From: UBA1240 sp045599185
Lineage (GTDB): Bacteria; Spirochaetota; Spirochaetia; Treponematales; Treponemataceae
DNA: 64,000 nt
NCBI GenBank assembly: GCA_045599185.1
Contig: JAZRVO010000027.1
Coordinates: 44,268-108,267, forward strand
Direction: 5' to 3'
The notes below the pieces were generated by a model that had not been told where the DNA came from, searched no databases, and saw only the letters and a list, made by a program, of their open reading frames with translations. Position numbers and translations under genes: made by a program. Positions 50,115 through 58,260 of this stretch are shown here, one piece after another (position 1 is the first letter of the stretch; the number at the start of each line of letters is the position of its first letter).

Positions 50115-51617
50115 ATGGCAGAACAAAAACAACTTGTTGTTGATAAAGAAAAAGTTCAAAAAGCCGCAAAAGCAGGTGTACCGCTGGCACTTACAACTTA
50201 TGTTCTTCCGCACGAAATGGAAGTTTACATGAACGAGATTTTAGCCTGTTTTTTAGATGCGGTTGGTCAAAATCACATGACGGATTATCTGGTTTACTGT
50301 CTTAACGAACTGACTGCCAATGCCAAAAAAGCCAATACAAAACGCGTTTACTTTAAAGAAAAAAAACTGAACATTAATGACCCTGCCGACTACGAAAAAG
50401 GCATGGAAACATTTAAAGAAGACACTTTGGCTGATATAAACCATTACCTGCGCTTGCAGCGTGATGCCGGGCTTTATATCAAGGTTTCTTTTCTTGCCAA
50501 AAACGGCAAAATAAAACTTGAAGTTAGAAACAACAGCGAACTGAGTTTTTTTGAATACAAGCGCATTCACGACCGCATTTGCCGCGCCCAAATTTACAGC
50601 ACAATGCAGGAAGCAATGAACAATCTGGTTGACGAAACGGAAGGTGCCGGATTGGGTTTGCTTTTGATGATTCTTATGCTGAAAAAAGTTGGTCTTACCG
50701 AAGATTCCTATCAGGTTCTTGTTGAAGGTCAGGAGACCATTGTGAGGGTAGAGCTCCCTTTTGCTGATAAACTTTCTCAGGATTTTGAGAAAGTTTCCGA
50801 TGAAATCAGTCAGGTAATTACGGAATTGTCTTCTTTCCCGGAAAGCATTGTAAAGCTTAACGAACTTCTGGAAAAACCGGACGTTGAAATGTCAGAAATT
50901 GCCGATTACATTCAGAATGACGTGGCACTTACTGCCGATTTGCTGAAACTGGTTAATTCTGCGGCTTTTAGAACGGCAAACCCTTGCCACAACGTGCTTG
51001 ATGCCGTAAAAATCGTCGGTTTGTACGAACTGCACAATTTAATATATTCCCTCGGCACGATGAGCGTTTTGGGTGACAAAACGCCGGAACAGAAGAAAAT
51101 ATGGCAGCATTCGTTCAGAGTGGCGTTTTACGCCCAGTACATTGCCAGAAACTTTTACCCTAAAGAAAAGGAACTGATTTCTCAGTGCTACATAAGCGGT
51201 TTGCTGCACGACATTGGCAAGGTAATTTTTACCAATGTGCATACAACGCAAATTAAACGGCTTGAAAGCGTAACAAAGGAAAAGCAAATACCAATTCAAA
51301 TAATTGAACAGCTGGCAGCAGGCGCAAACCACGAAGTTTTAGGTTCGCTTATTGCAAAAAAATGGAATTTCCCTGACGGCCTTGTTTCGACAATACGCTA
51401 TCACCATTCACCTTTTGCCGCGCCGGAAGAATTTGAAAAGCTGGTAATGGTTGTAGCTTTTGCAAACCAGCTGGCAAATTATCACAGCGGCGAAATGGTT
51501 TATTCCCAGTTCATGGACGAAGTTTGCCTGTTTTTTGGCTTTAACATGGAAGAACCTGACGAACTGAAAGCTTACAGCGAATGTTTGCAGGAATATTTTG
51601 ACGAAAGGTCTGCGTAA
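50115..51617 (+). CDS. HDOD-domain protein with N-terminal ATPase-like domain
   Basis: The 500-aa protein has an N-terminal half (about 1-220) that resembles a GHKL-type ATPase fold: YCLNELTANAKKANTK fits the N box and TEGAGLGLLLMILML the G box. The C-terminal HDOD domain (about 230-440) has ELSSFPESIVKLNELL, VALTADLLKLVNSAAF and LLHDIGKVIF. HDOD domains are signalling outputs linked to second messengers and chemotaxis-type regulation. The combination suggests a regulator that senses nucleotide or partner binding at its N-terminus (inference). It is transcribed divergently from the lspA operon. Confidence 0.85.
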   Translation: MAEQKQLVVDKEKVQKAAKAGVPLALTTYVLPHEMEVYMNEILACFLDAVGQNHMTDYLVYCLNELTANAKKANTKRVYFKEKKLNINDPADYEKGMETFKEDTLADINHYLRLQRDAGLYIKVSFLAKNGKIKLEVRNNSELSFFEYKRIHDRICRAQIYSTMQEAMNNLVDETEGAGLGLLLMILMLKKVGLTEDSYQVLVEGQETIVRVELPFADKLSQDFEKVSDEISQVITELSSFPESIVKLNELLEKPDVEMSEIADYIQNDVALTADLLKLVNSAAFRTANPCHNVLDAVKIVGLYELHNLIYSLGTMSVLGDKTPEQKKIWQHSFRVAFYAQYIARNFYPKEKELISQCYISGLLHDIGKVIFTNVHTTQIKRLESVTKEKQIPIQIIEQLAAGANHEVLGSLIAKKWNFPDGLVSTIRYHHSPFAAPEEFEKLVMVVAFANQLANYHSGEMVYSQFMDEVCLFFGFNMEEPDELKAYSECLQEYFDERSA

Positions 51618-51621
51618 AACG

Positions 51622-51668
51622 GCAGTAAAAAAACGGACTGGTAAGTTTTTTATTTGCTTTTTTACTGC
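51622..51668 (+). terminator. Possible terminator between HDOD and radical SAM genes
   Basis: GCAGTAAAAAA (51622-51632) pairs with TTTTTTACTGC (51658-51668) around a 25-nt loop. The stem carries the T run itself, and it lies between convergent genes. Confidence 0.5.
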
Positions 51669-51706
51669 TGAATAAGACGCTGAACTGAACCCGGTAAAAA
51701 GAACTG

Positions 51707-52798
51707 CTAATTGCCGCAGTTTTTACACAGGTAACGGCAAAACAGGCAGTTGTCGCGGGTTTTTCCATTGCCCGGAAACTTGTGGCCGTTTTTTTGCATT
51801 TTAAGTGCTGTTTTTAAAAGACCGGTTTTATAAACGGTTTTCAAAAAGCCGTTTTTCAGCGACTGTTCGCCTGCTTTTTTTATTTCTTCAAAACTCATCT
51901 GGTTCAAATTGCCTAAAATAAGTTTGCTTTCTTCGTTTGCATAGCCGCAGCAGGCTGCAACATCGCCGTTGGCGTGCACATAATACACGTTGCCCGGTCC
52001 TTCGCAAAAATCTTCGCTAAACCATTCGCTGCTTTGCCAGTTGTCCGGGTTTTGCGGATTTTCATCAATAAATGCAATTTTTTCAATCAAAATTGAATCA
52101 AATTCACGGCCGTCGTCAAAGCCGTTTTCCAGTTTTTCGCCGTAGCGCAGTTCTTGTGGGAATGACGGACAGTTTGCCTGCGCCTTTTCAGGCGAATCCT
52201 TAAAAAATGGCGTTGTGTCCAAAAGGCCGGAAAGCTCCGTTAAAAGTGCCAGTGTCTGCTGGTTTTCTTCCATTAAATTTGGTGCATTTTGCGCCGGTTT
52301 TTGTGCGCCTTGTGTGCCGGGCAAAGTTTTGTAAACCAGCACAAGACTAACCATGTTGCGGTTTTGCCATATTTCTTCAACGTTTTTTATAAAGGCGGCC
52401 ACTTTGGGGCTGTTTTTGCCGTGAAAAAAGTCGAAGCTGACGCCAAAAGTACCATCAAAACCGGAATTGTACAGTTTTTGAAGGGTTTTTTTTAATTCGT
52501 CTTCGCTTTGCCACCAAACGGCGTTTGTCATAAGACGGTCAAAAACACAGTCGCATTCAACCGCGGTTTTTACAATCTGGCACAAAAATTCGGCATTTAA
52601 AAAAGGTTCGCCGCCGGAAAAACCTACCCGGCTGATTTTGTCGCCTGCCGCATCGCGCAAAAAGGTTTGGGCTTTTTCGATATTCAGTTTTTGGGCGTTG
52701 TTTGGCACAAAACAGTGGGCGCAGTGCAGGTTGCAGGCCTGTGTTGGCACAAAAATAATTTCTTCCGGGCAAAAATGGGTTGAAGATTTAAAAAACAT
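51707..52798 (-). CDS. Radical SAM/SPASM-type protein
   Basis: The 363-aa protein has CNLHCAHC (Cys22, 26, 29), the CxxxCxxC motif for the radical SAM 4Fe-4S cluster, followed by VGFSGGEPFLN. The C-terminal third has FCEGPGNVYYVHANGDVAACCGYA and a final CLFCRYLCKNC, a SPASM-like auxiliary cluster region. Such enzymes modify peptides or proteins, or mature sulfatases. No sulfatase or small precursor peptide gene was found next to it. The start at 52798 is preferred because TAAAAT lies five bases upstream; no ribosome site exists for this or the earlier in-frame ATG. Confidence 0.86.
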   Translation of the reverse strand: MFFKSSTHFCPEEIIFVPTQACNLHCAHCFVPNNAQKLNIEKAQTFLRDAAGDKISRVGFSGGEPFLNAEFLCQIVKTAVECDCVFDRLMTNAVWWQSEDELKKTLQKLYNSGFDGTFGVSFDFFHGKNSPKVAAFIKNVEEIWQNRNMVSLVLVYKTLPGTQGAQKPAQNAPNLMEENQQTLALLTELSGLLDTTPFFKDSPEKAQANCPSFPQELRYGEKLENGFDDGREFDSILIEKIAFIDENPQNPDNWQSSEWFSEDFCEGPGNVYYVHANGDVAACCGYANEESKLILGNLNQMSFEEIKKAGEQSLKNGFLKTVYKTGLLKTALKMQKNGHKFPGNGKTRDNCLFCRYLCKNCGN

Positions 52799-52803
52799 GG
52801 CAC

Positions 52804-52833
52804 ATTTTATTCTGTTGCGCCGCGGCGTGTAAA
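52804..52833 (-). promoter_or_regulatory. Sigma70 promoter abutting the radical SAM gene start
   Basis: TTTACA (52828-52833), 18 bp, TAAAAT (52804-52809), five bases to the ATG. The rest of the gap to 53064 shows no short precursor-peptide gene. Confidence 0.5.
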
Positions 52834-53064
52834 GCGCAAACACGGCTTGCAGTTTTTTTGGTTTTTTTGTTTTTCAAGTGAAAGTGCAGTGCATTAAAAA
52901 AATTGCAAAAATTTGCCGAAAAATAAGTGAACCAGCCTAAACTAACAGAATTGCTGCCGCCGGTGCGGGTAAATGCTGGTTTTTAAGAAAATTGCATTCG
53001 CGTTCAACCAGTTTTCTGGCAATTTTTTTTGCCCGTTGAACCGTAGCGCAAAAAGGCGAACCTT

Positions 53065-54573
53065 GTGAGACTTGAAAAAAATCGAAAACAGCAGATACAT
53101 TTTTTTATAATTGCCGCCGCCATTATTTTTTGCGCATTTTCATTTTTTTCCTGCGGAATGACGGATTCGGCCGCACGCAAAAAAAACAAGAAAGAACTGG
53201 CCGACCCGATGATTGTTCCTTACGGCGAGGCTGATAAAAAAAATGCCGAATCCGGTCAGGGCGGCGATTTAACCCTGCTTGCCCACGCGGAACAGGGCAC
53301 AAGCGCCGGTACGGTTTCTGCCAGTTTTATTGCCGTCGGCGATAACCTTATTCACGAACCCATTTATCTTCAGGCTGCCAGCCGGGCACATTCTGCGGCA
53401 AAAGAAGCAGAAAACGCAAAAAAAGAACTGTTCATGCAGAATCTTCAGAAAAAGGAAGGGGAAAACACTTCCGGCGAAAATGCAGAAAGTGCGGAAAATG
53501 CCGGGCTAAAAGTTTCCCGTTATTTTGAACAGACCGCCGAATATTTCAGCAAAAGCCAGCCGTCTTATGATTTTTACGAAGCGTACAAATACCTTGTGCC
53601 TTTTTCTGCTTCTGCCGATTTTGCCTTTATAAATCAGGAAACTTTAATTACTTCAACTTTTTCGCCTTCAACTTACCCGCGTTTTGCCTCTCCTGCCGAT
53701 TTGGGCGATTTTCTGCTTGATGCCGGGTTCAATATTTTTTCCGTTGCAAACAACCACATGCTTGATAAAGGCGATCAGGGACTTAAAGACAGTTTGGCTT
53801 ACTGGAAAAGCCGTGCTGATTTTGCCGATTTTGTTGTAAGCGGCGCTTTTTTGGGCGACGAAGACCGGCTTAAAGTGCGCAGCATTGAACGGAACGGCAT
53901 AAAAATTGCCTTTGTCGCAATCTGCGATTCGCTGAACGGGCTAGACCTTGAACCCGGTTCTGCATTGCGCCTGCTGCGTATAAGCGATGAAAATTTAATA
54001 GAAGAATATCTGCAAAAAGCCCGTGCCGAATCTGATTTTGTGGTAGTTTCGGTGCACTGGGGCAGCGAATATGAAACCGAGCCGGACGACACCCAGCGTG
54101 ATTTGGCGCACAAAATGTCCGAATGGGGGGCAGACGTGATAATCGGCACTCATCCCCATGTTTTGCAAACGGTTGAAGAATTTGACGCAAGTGACGGGCG
54201 CAAAACGCTGGTAGCCTATTCACTTGGTAATTTAATTTCTGCACAAAGCGAAGGAATGCGCCTTATTGGTGCGCTTTTAAGTTTCAGCTTGCAGAAAGAC
54301 CTGAAAACCGGCATTACCAGTTACAGAGACCCGGCTGTCATTCCGCTTGTTACCCATTACAAGCGCGGCTTTGCCGAAATTGCAGTTTTTCCCCTTGATG
54401 AATATTCGCCAATGCAGGCACGGGAACACGGGGTAAGGCGTTTTACCAGCAATTTTAACTACAATTATATTGTAGAAAACGCCAAAAGCATTATTCCCGA
54501 ACAGTATTTGAAACTGCCGGAAGCCGTGGTTGCCCAGTCTAACAGGCGGTTTGAACTGTGGATAAGCCGCTAG
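53065..54573 (+). CDS. CapA-family (PGA_cap) metallophosphoesterase-like lipoprotein
   Basis: The 502-aa protein starts at a GTG with AAAGG upstream. Its signal sequence ends in FSFFSC (Cys30, likely lipobox). After an Ala/Glu-rich linker comes the CapA fold: FIAVGDNLIH, FAFINQETLIT, FSVANNHMLDKG, VVSVHWGSEYE and IIGTHPHVLQ, with metal ligands of the calcineurin-like type. CapA/PgsA proteins take part in poly-gamma-glutamate export, but no capB or capC partner is present, so the role here is probably different. It is convergent with the VanY-type gene. Confidence 0.88.
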   Translation: MRLEKNRKQQIHFFIIAAAIIFCAFSFFSCGMTDSAARKKNKKELADPMIVPYGEADKKNAESGQGGDLTLLAHAEQGTSAGTVSASFIAVGDNLIHEPIYLQAASRAHSAAKEAENAKKELFMQNLQKKEGENTSGENAESAENAGLKVSRYFEQTAEYFSKSQPSYDFYEAYKYLVPFSASADFAFINQETLITSTFSPSTYPRFASPADLGDFLLDAGFNIFSVANNHMLDKGDQGLKDSLAYWKSRADFADFVVSGAFLGDEDRLKVRSIERNGIKIAFVAICDSLNGLDLEPGSALRLLRISDENLIEEYLQKARAESDFVVVSVHWGSEYETEPDDTQRDLAHKMSEWGADVIIGTHPHVLQTVEEFDASDGRKTLVAYSLGNLISAQSEGMRLIGALLSFSLQKDLKTGITSYRDPAVIPLVTHYKRGFAEIAVFPLDEYSPMQAREHGVRRFTSNFNYNYIVENAKSIIPEQYLKLPEAVVAQSNRRFELWISR

Positions 54574-54587
54574 GCTTTTTATAAATT

Positions 54588-54616
54588 GCGGCTGCGCTGA
54601 AAAATTCCGCAGCCGC
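54588..54616. terminator. Shared hairpin between convergent capA-like and vanY-like genes
   Basis: GCGGCTGCG (54588-54596) pairs perfectly with CGCAGCCGC (54608-54616), loop of 11. It lacks a long T run, so it is a weaker terminator candidate on both strands. Confidence 0.55.
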
Positions 54617-54640
54617 TGTAATTCCTGCAAAAATAGCTGG

Positions 54641-55411
54641 TCAGTTTTCGGTGCGTTTCCATTCGTCTATGTATTCAAGCATAAACTGCTGCACGTTGTT
54701 AAAATACTTCTTCTGAAAATCGCAGGCTTTTTTACCCAGATACCTGAAATGCCAGCATTCCCACCTGTACCCGGTAACGTCTTCGTAGCCTTTGGGAAAA
54801 GACAGCGACCAGCCGAAACTTGCCGCATTTTTGTAAACCCACTGACCCATTTCCGTTCTGTCAAAATCGTCGCTTATTGAACCGAAATCGATTGCAGTGC
54901 CCAGCTGATGCTGGCTTGTGCCCGGCCGGGCGCTTTCGCGTTCGGCTTCTTCAAGGCCGTCAACCCTTACCCAGTAATTAAAAAGGTTATCCTGATATTC
55001 GTAGGAACGGTAAACCGAACTGACAAGCAAAGTGATGCCGTCTTTTTGGGCAGCTTTTGCCATAAGTTTAAGGGCTTCGTAAGCTTCGCGCCTTATGTAC
55101 ATTCCGTTTTTGTTAAGAAAAAACAGATCATTTTTTTCAAGCAGAACAAGGTCTGCCGGCTTATAGTTTTTGGAAGCCTTGTGGGTTTTATCAATTAAAA
55201 AATAAAGGCTTTCGTCATTCGGGTTGAACTTTTTTTCTTCGGCAAGCACTTCAAGCAAATCGCCTGCAAACTCAACCCGGTCTGCAATTGAAACTTCGTT
55301 TTTAAATCGAACGCTCATCGCATTATAAACGCGGTCAACTTTTTCAAAATCGTCTGCAAAAACCGCAAGTGCCGCAGCAAACAGAACCAAAACCGCAATA
55401 AACTTTTTCAT
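54641..55411 (-). CDS. D-alanyl-D-alanine carboxypeptidase, VanY/LdcB type
   Basis: The 256-aa exported protein has a signal peptide (cleavage near FADDF, residue 19-20). The peptidase M15 motifs are SVYRSYEYQ, GTSQHQLGTAIDFG (SxHxxGxAxD zinc motif) and WECWHFRY (ExxH). It trims D-Ala or peptide stems of peptidoglycan in the periplasm. AAAGGTGG precedes the ATG. Repeat copy 3 begins 24 nt upstream of its start, so its promoter must lie in or beyond the repeat. Confidence 0.9.
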   Translation of the reverse strand: MKKFIAVLVLFAAALAVFADDFEKVDRVYNAMSVRFKNEVSIADRVEFAGDLLEVLAEEKKFNPNDESLYFLIDKTHKASKNYKPADLVLLEKNDLFFLNKNGMYIRREAYEALKLMAKAAQKDGITLLVSSVYRSYEYQDNLFNYWVRVDGLEEAERESARPGTSQHQLGTAIDFGSISDDFDRTEMGQWVYKNAASFGWSLSFPKGYEDVTGYRWECWHFRYLGKKACDFQKKYFNNVQQFMLEYIDEWKRTEN

Positions 55412-55434
55412 TCAAAACCACCTTTAAAAATTTA

Positions 55435-55615
55435 GGTTCAATTTCAAGTTTTATATAAAAGGCAAAAAGCAATCTATTAATTGTGATAAAAAACAGCCGC
55501 AGACAGGCACGGACACGAAAAAAAATACGCCGTGCGCATGCTCAAGTCTTTTTTTCGTGGCAGGGACTGTCGAAAGGCTGTTTTTAGGCATTTCATAAAA
55601 ACTCGACATTCGACC
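55435..55615 (-). repeat. 181-bp palindromic dispersed repeat, copy 3 (reverse)
   Basis: Read on the minus strand it begins GGTCGAATGTCGAGTTTTT and ends TTGAAATTGAACC. It has the same length as copy 1 (181 bp). The inner arms (AAACAGCC to GGCTGTTT), CACGAAAAAAA core and the GCACGGCGTATTTTTTTTCG loop side are nearly identical to copy 2. It lies between the divergent vanY-like and aspS genes, ending 43 bp before the aspS -35 box. Confidence 0.87.
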
Positions 55616-55657
55616 ATTTAATTTATGCGCACTTAAAAATAGCATTTTGCATTCCAG

Positions 55658-55686
55658 TTGAAAAGCGTGCCCGTAATTGCTAAAAT
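55658..55686 (+). promoter_or_regulatory. Sigma70 promoter abutting the aspS start
   Basis: TTGAAA (55658-55663), 17 bp, TAAAAT (55681-55686), eight bases to the ATG. No ribosome site is present in the predicted leader of one or two bases. Confidence 0.7.
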
Positions 55687-55694
55687 GCAAAATT

Positions 55695-57527
55695 ATGAAT
55701 TCTACTAAACGAACCGTCACTTGCGGCGAATTATGCAAGGCTGACGTTGGAAAAACAGTTGTATTAAATGGTTGGGTAAGCCGTGCCCGCGATTTAGGCG
55801 GACTTACCTTTATTATGCTTCGCGACCGTTACGGCATTACCCAGATTATGGTTGGCGACAAGGCAAGTGATGAAGTTAAAAAAATTGCTTCGTCGTTAAA
55901 AAGCGAATATTGTATTGCAGTTGAAGGTGTGGTTGCTGCCCGTGCTGATAAAGATGTTAATAAAAATATGGCAACCGGCGAAATTGAACTTGAAGCTACT
56001 GATATTGAAATCTTTACGACTTCACAGGAACTGCCTTTCAGTATTGAAGAAGTACGCCAGAAAGACGGTACTATTGTTCTGCCAAACGAAGATTTGCGCT
56101 TAAAATACCGCTACCTTGACCTTCGCCGTGACCCGATGCAGAAAAATATCATTCTGCGCAGTCAGGTTACTTACGCAACACGTGAATATTTAACTTCAAA
56201 AGGCTTTTTGGAAATTGAAACGCCAACTTTCATCAAGTCTACGCCGGAAGGCGCACGTGACTACCTTGTTCCAAGCCGCGTTCACCCTGGCAAGTTCTAT
56301 TCACTGCCGCAGTCACCGCAGCTTTACAAGCAGCTTTTAATGGTTTCTGGTTTCGACAAATATTTTCAGATTGCACGCTGTTACCGCGACGAAGATGCAC
56401 GCGGTGACCGCCAGCCTGAATTTACCCAGATTGATATGGAAATGTCTTTTACCAATCGTGAAGAAGTGCTTGCCACCACTGAAGGCATGATGCAGCATAT
56501 TTTCAAAAAAACATTGAATTACGATTTGCCTGCAACTTTTGACCGCCTTACTTGGGAAGATGCTTTTGATCTTTACGGAAGCGACAAGCCTGATTTGCGT
56601 TTTGACCTTAAAATGCAGGACGCAGCCTTTATGGCCGATTTAAGTGATTTTGCCGCATTTAAGGCTGGTGCTGCCAACGCAAGCAAAGATTTGCCGCGCC
56701 ACAAAAGAAGCGGATGCAAGGCACTGGTTGTAAAAAATGTTGCCGACAAATACAGCCGCAAAATGGTTGAACAGCTGGAAGCCGTTGCAAAAACATACAA
56801 GGCAAAAGGTCTTGCATGGATGAAGGTAAACGCTGAAGGTAATTTTGAAGGCGGAATCAGCAAGTTTTATGCCGGTAAGGAAGCTGAAATTTGCAGCAGG
56901 CTTGGCGCCGAAAAGAACGACCTTCTGCTTTTTGTAAGCGATGAAAAATGGCAGCTTGCCTGTGTTGCACTTGGTGCAGTACGCAAGCAGCTTGGCAAAG
57001 ACCTGAATCTTTTCAACCCTGCTGACGAATTCCATTTTGCATGGATTATTGACTTTCCGTATTTTGCATGGAACGAAGACGAAAACCACTGGGAAACAGA
57101 ACACCACATGTTTACTCTTCCGCAGAAAAAATACTGGGATACACTGGAATCGAACCCTGGCGAAGTAAAGGGAGACCTTTACGATTTGGTTCTTAACGGT
57201 TACGAACTTGCTTCTGGTTCTATGCGTATTAACGATCCTGCATTGCAGGAACGCATTTTTGAAATTGTCGGTTACAGCCGCGAACGTGCAGAAAAGGCTT
57301 TCGGCTTTTTGGTAACAGCGTTCAAATACGGTGCGCCGCCACATGGTGGTATTGCCCCTGGCCTTGACCGCCTTATCATGCTTATGCGCCACGAAGAATC
57401 AATTCACGAAGTAATTGCATTCCCTAAAAACAACCTTGCAGCATCACCAATGGACGAATGTCCTGCTGAAGTTGACGAAGCCCAGCTTAGGGACTTGCAC
57501 ATCAGCTGTTATGACGTGGAAAAATAA
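55695..57527 (+). CDS. aspS: Aspartyl-tRNA synthetase, bacterial type
   Basis: The 610-aa class II synthetase has an N-terminal OB anticodon domain (GWVSRARDLGGLTFIMLRDR region), motif 1 (GFLEIETPTFIKSTPEGARD), motif 2 (FQIARCYRDEDARGDRQPEF, in outline) and motif 3 (GGIAPGLDRLIMLM). The bacterial GAD insertion lies at about 290-420. Whether it also charges tRNA-Asn cannot be decided by eye. I start at 55695; six additional upstream codons in frame would overlap the -10 box TAAAAT. Confidence 0.96.
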   Translation: MNSTKRTVTCGELCKADVGKTVVLNGWVSRARDLGGLTFIMLRDRYGITQIMVGDKASDEVKKIASSLKSEYCIAVEGVVAARADKDVNKNMATGEIELEATDIEIFTTSQELPFSIEEVRQKDGTIVLPNEDLRLKYRYLDLRRDPMQKNIILRSQVTYATREYLTSKGFLEIETPTFIKSTPEGARDYLVPSRVHPGKFYSLPQSPQLYKQLLMVSGFDKYFQIARCYRDEDARGDRQPEFTQIDMEMSFTNREEVLATTEGMMQHIFKKTLNYDLPATFDRLTWEDAFDLYGSDKPDLRFDLKMQDAAFMADLSDFAAFKAGAANASKDLPRHKRSGCKALVVKNVADKYSRKMVEQLEAVAKTYKAKGLAWMKVNAEGNFEGGISKFYAGKEAEICSRLGAEKNDLLLFVSDEKWQLACVALGAVRKQLGKDLNLFNPADEFHFAWIIDFPYFAWNEDENHWETEHHMFTLPQKKYWDTLESNPGEVKGDLYDLVLNGYELASGSMRINDPALQERIFEIVGYSRERAEKAFGFLVTAFKYGAPPHGGIAPGLDRLIMLMRHEESIHEVIAFPKNNLAASPMDECPAEVDEAQLRDLHISCYDVEK

Positions 57528-57609
57528 CTGCGGTTTGAAAAAAAATGGCAAAAAGCTTAAGTATTTGCCTGCTGAACAGGTGAGCGGTTAAGCTTAAAGT
57601 GCAAAACTG

Positions 57610-57634
57610 AAGCCTCCCGGAAGGGAGGCTTTTT
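57610..57634 (+). terminator. Terminator of aspS
   Basis: AAGCCTCCC (57610-57618) pairs with GGGAGGCTT (57623-57631) around a GGAA tetraloop, then T run. Confidence 0.85.
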
Positions 57635-57668
57635 CGTTGGTAAATGTAAAATTAAAAACGGAAAGAGT

Positions 57669-57705
57669 AAAAAAAATAGCCGGAACACCCTGAATGCTCC
57701 GGCTT
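57669..57705 (-). terminator. Terminator of the CBM48 protein gene
   Basis: On the minus strand AGCCGGA (57698-57704) pairs with TCCGGCT (57678-57684), followed by a T run. It lies 25 nt after the stop. Confidence 0.8.
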
Positions 57706-57729
57706 ATATCTTATTCAGAAAGGTTACAC

Positions 57730-58038
57730 TTAAACGATAACTACAGAATTGTCTGTGTTAGAAAAAGGTGCTGGAATGTATTTGTCGGCATTCCAGTCGT
57801 TTTCCCATTTTTTGCCGTCAAGCAAATAACGGAACTGATATTCGTTTCCGGCTTCAAGGGTTAATGTTACCGAAAAACTGCCGTCCTTATTTTTCTTCAT
57901 TGGTGTGTCAAGGCTGCTCCAACTGTTAAAATCCCCTGCCAACCAAACGTTTGCTGCACCGTTTGCAGCTTCTGCAGAAAGTTCAAAAGTAACTTTGCAT
58001 TTTTTCTGTGTTTTCAAATAATTTTTGTATAAGGCCAT
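57730..58038 (-). CDS. Stand-alone CBM48 / glycogen-binding domain protein
   Basis: The 102-aa protein is essentially a single early-set domain: VTFELSAEAANGAANVWLAGDFNSWS, then PMKKNKDGSFSVTLTLEAG and YQFRYLLDGKKWENDW. This matches CBM48/AMPK-beta glycogen-binding modules and the N-terminal domain of isoamylases. No catalytic domain follows and none has been cut off, since a good ribosome site (GGAG) and a terminator frame the gene. It may bind glycogen or starch in the cytosol and recruit or regulate an enzyme (inference). Confidence 0.88.
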   Translation of the reverse strand: MALYKNYLKTQKKCKVTFELSAEAANGAANVWLAGDFNSWSSLDTPMKKNKDGSFSVTLTLEAGNEYQFRYLLDGKKWENDWNADKYIPAPFSNTDNSVVIV

Positions 58039-58260
58039 ACTTTCTCCAAATAAGACTCTACAAGTTTTTACAAACCTTCAAATGCTAGGCTTGTAACTAA
58101 TTATGCTAATTATTATATTATAAAACATCGGTTTTGTGAAGTAACTAACTTGCTGGATAAAAATCTTCCAATGTTAGTCCCAAAAAAAGTAAAAAATGAA
58201 TAAATTTACAGCATTTTTTGATTTTTTACTTCAACCTCAAACAAAACCAAGGAGTTTTTT

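Noticed and set aside
58039..58260. SAM riboswitch upstream of metK
   Set aside because: No conserved core, kink-turn or terminator/antiterminator pair could be found in the leader.
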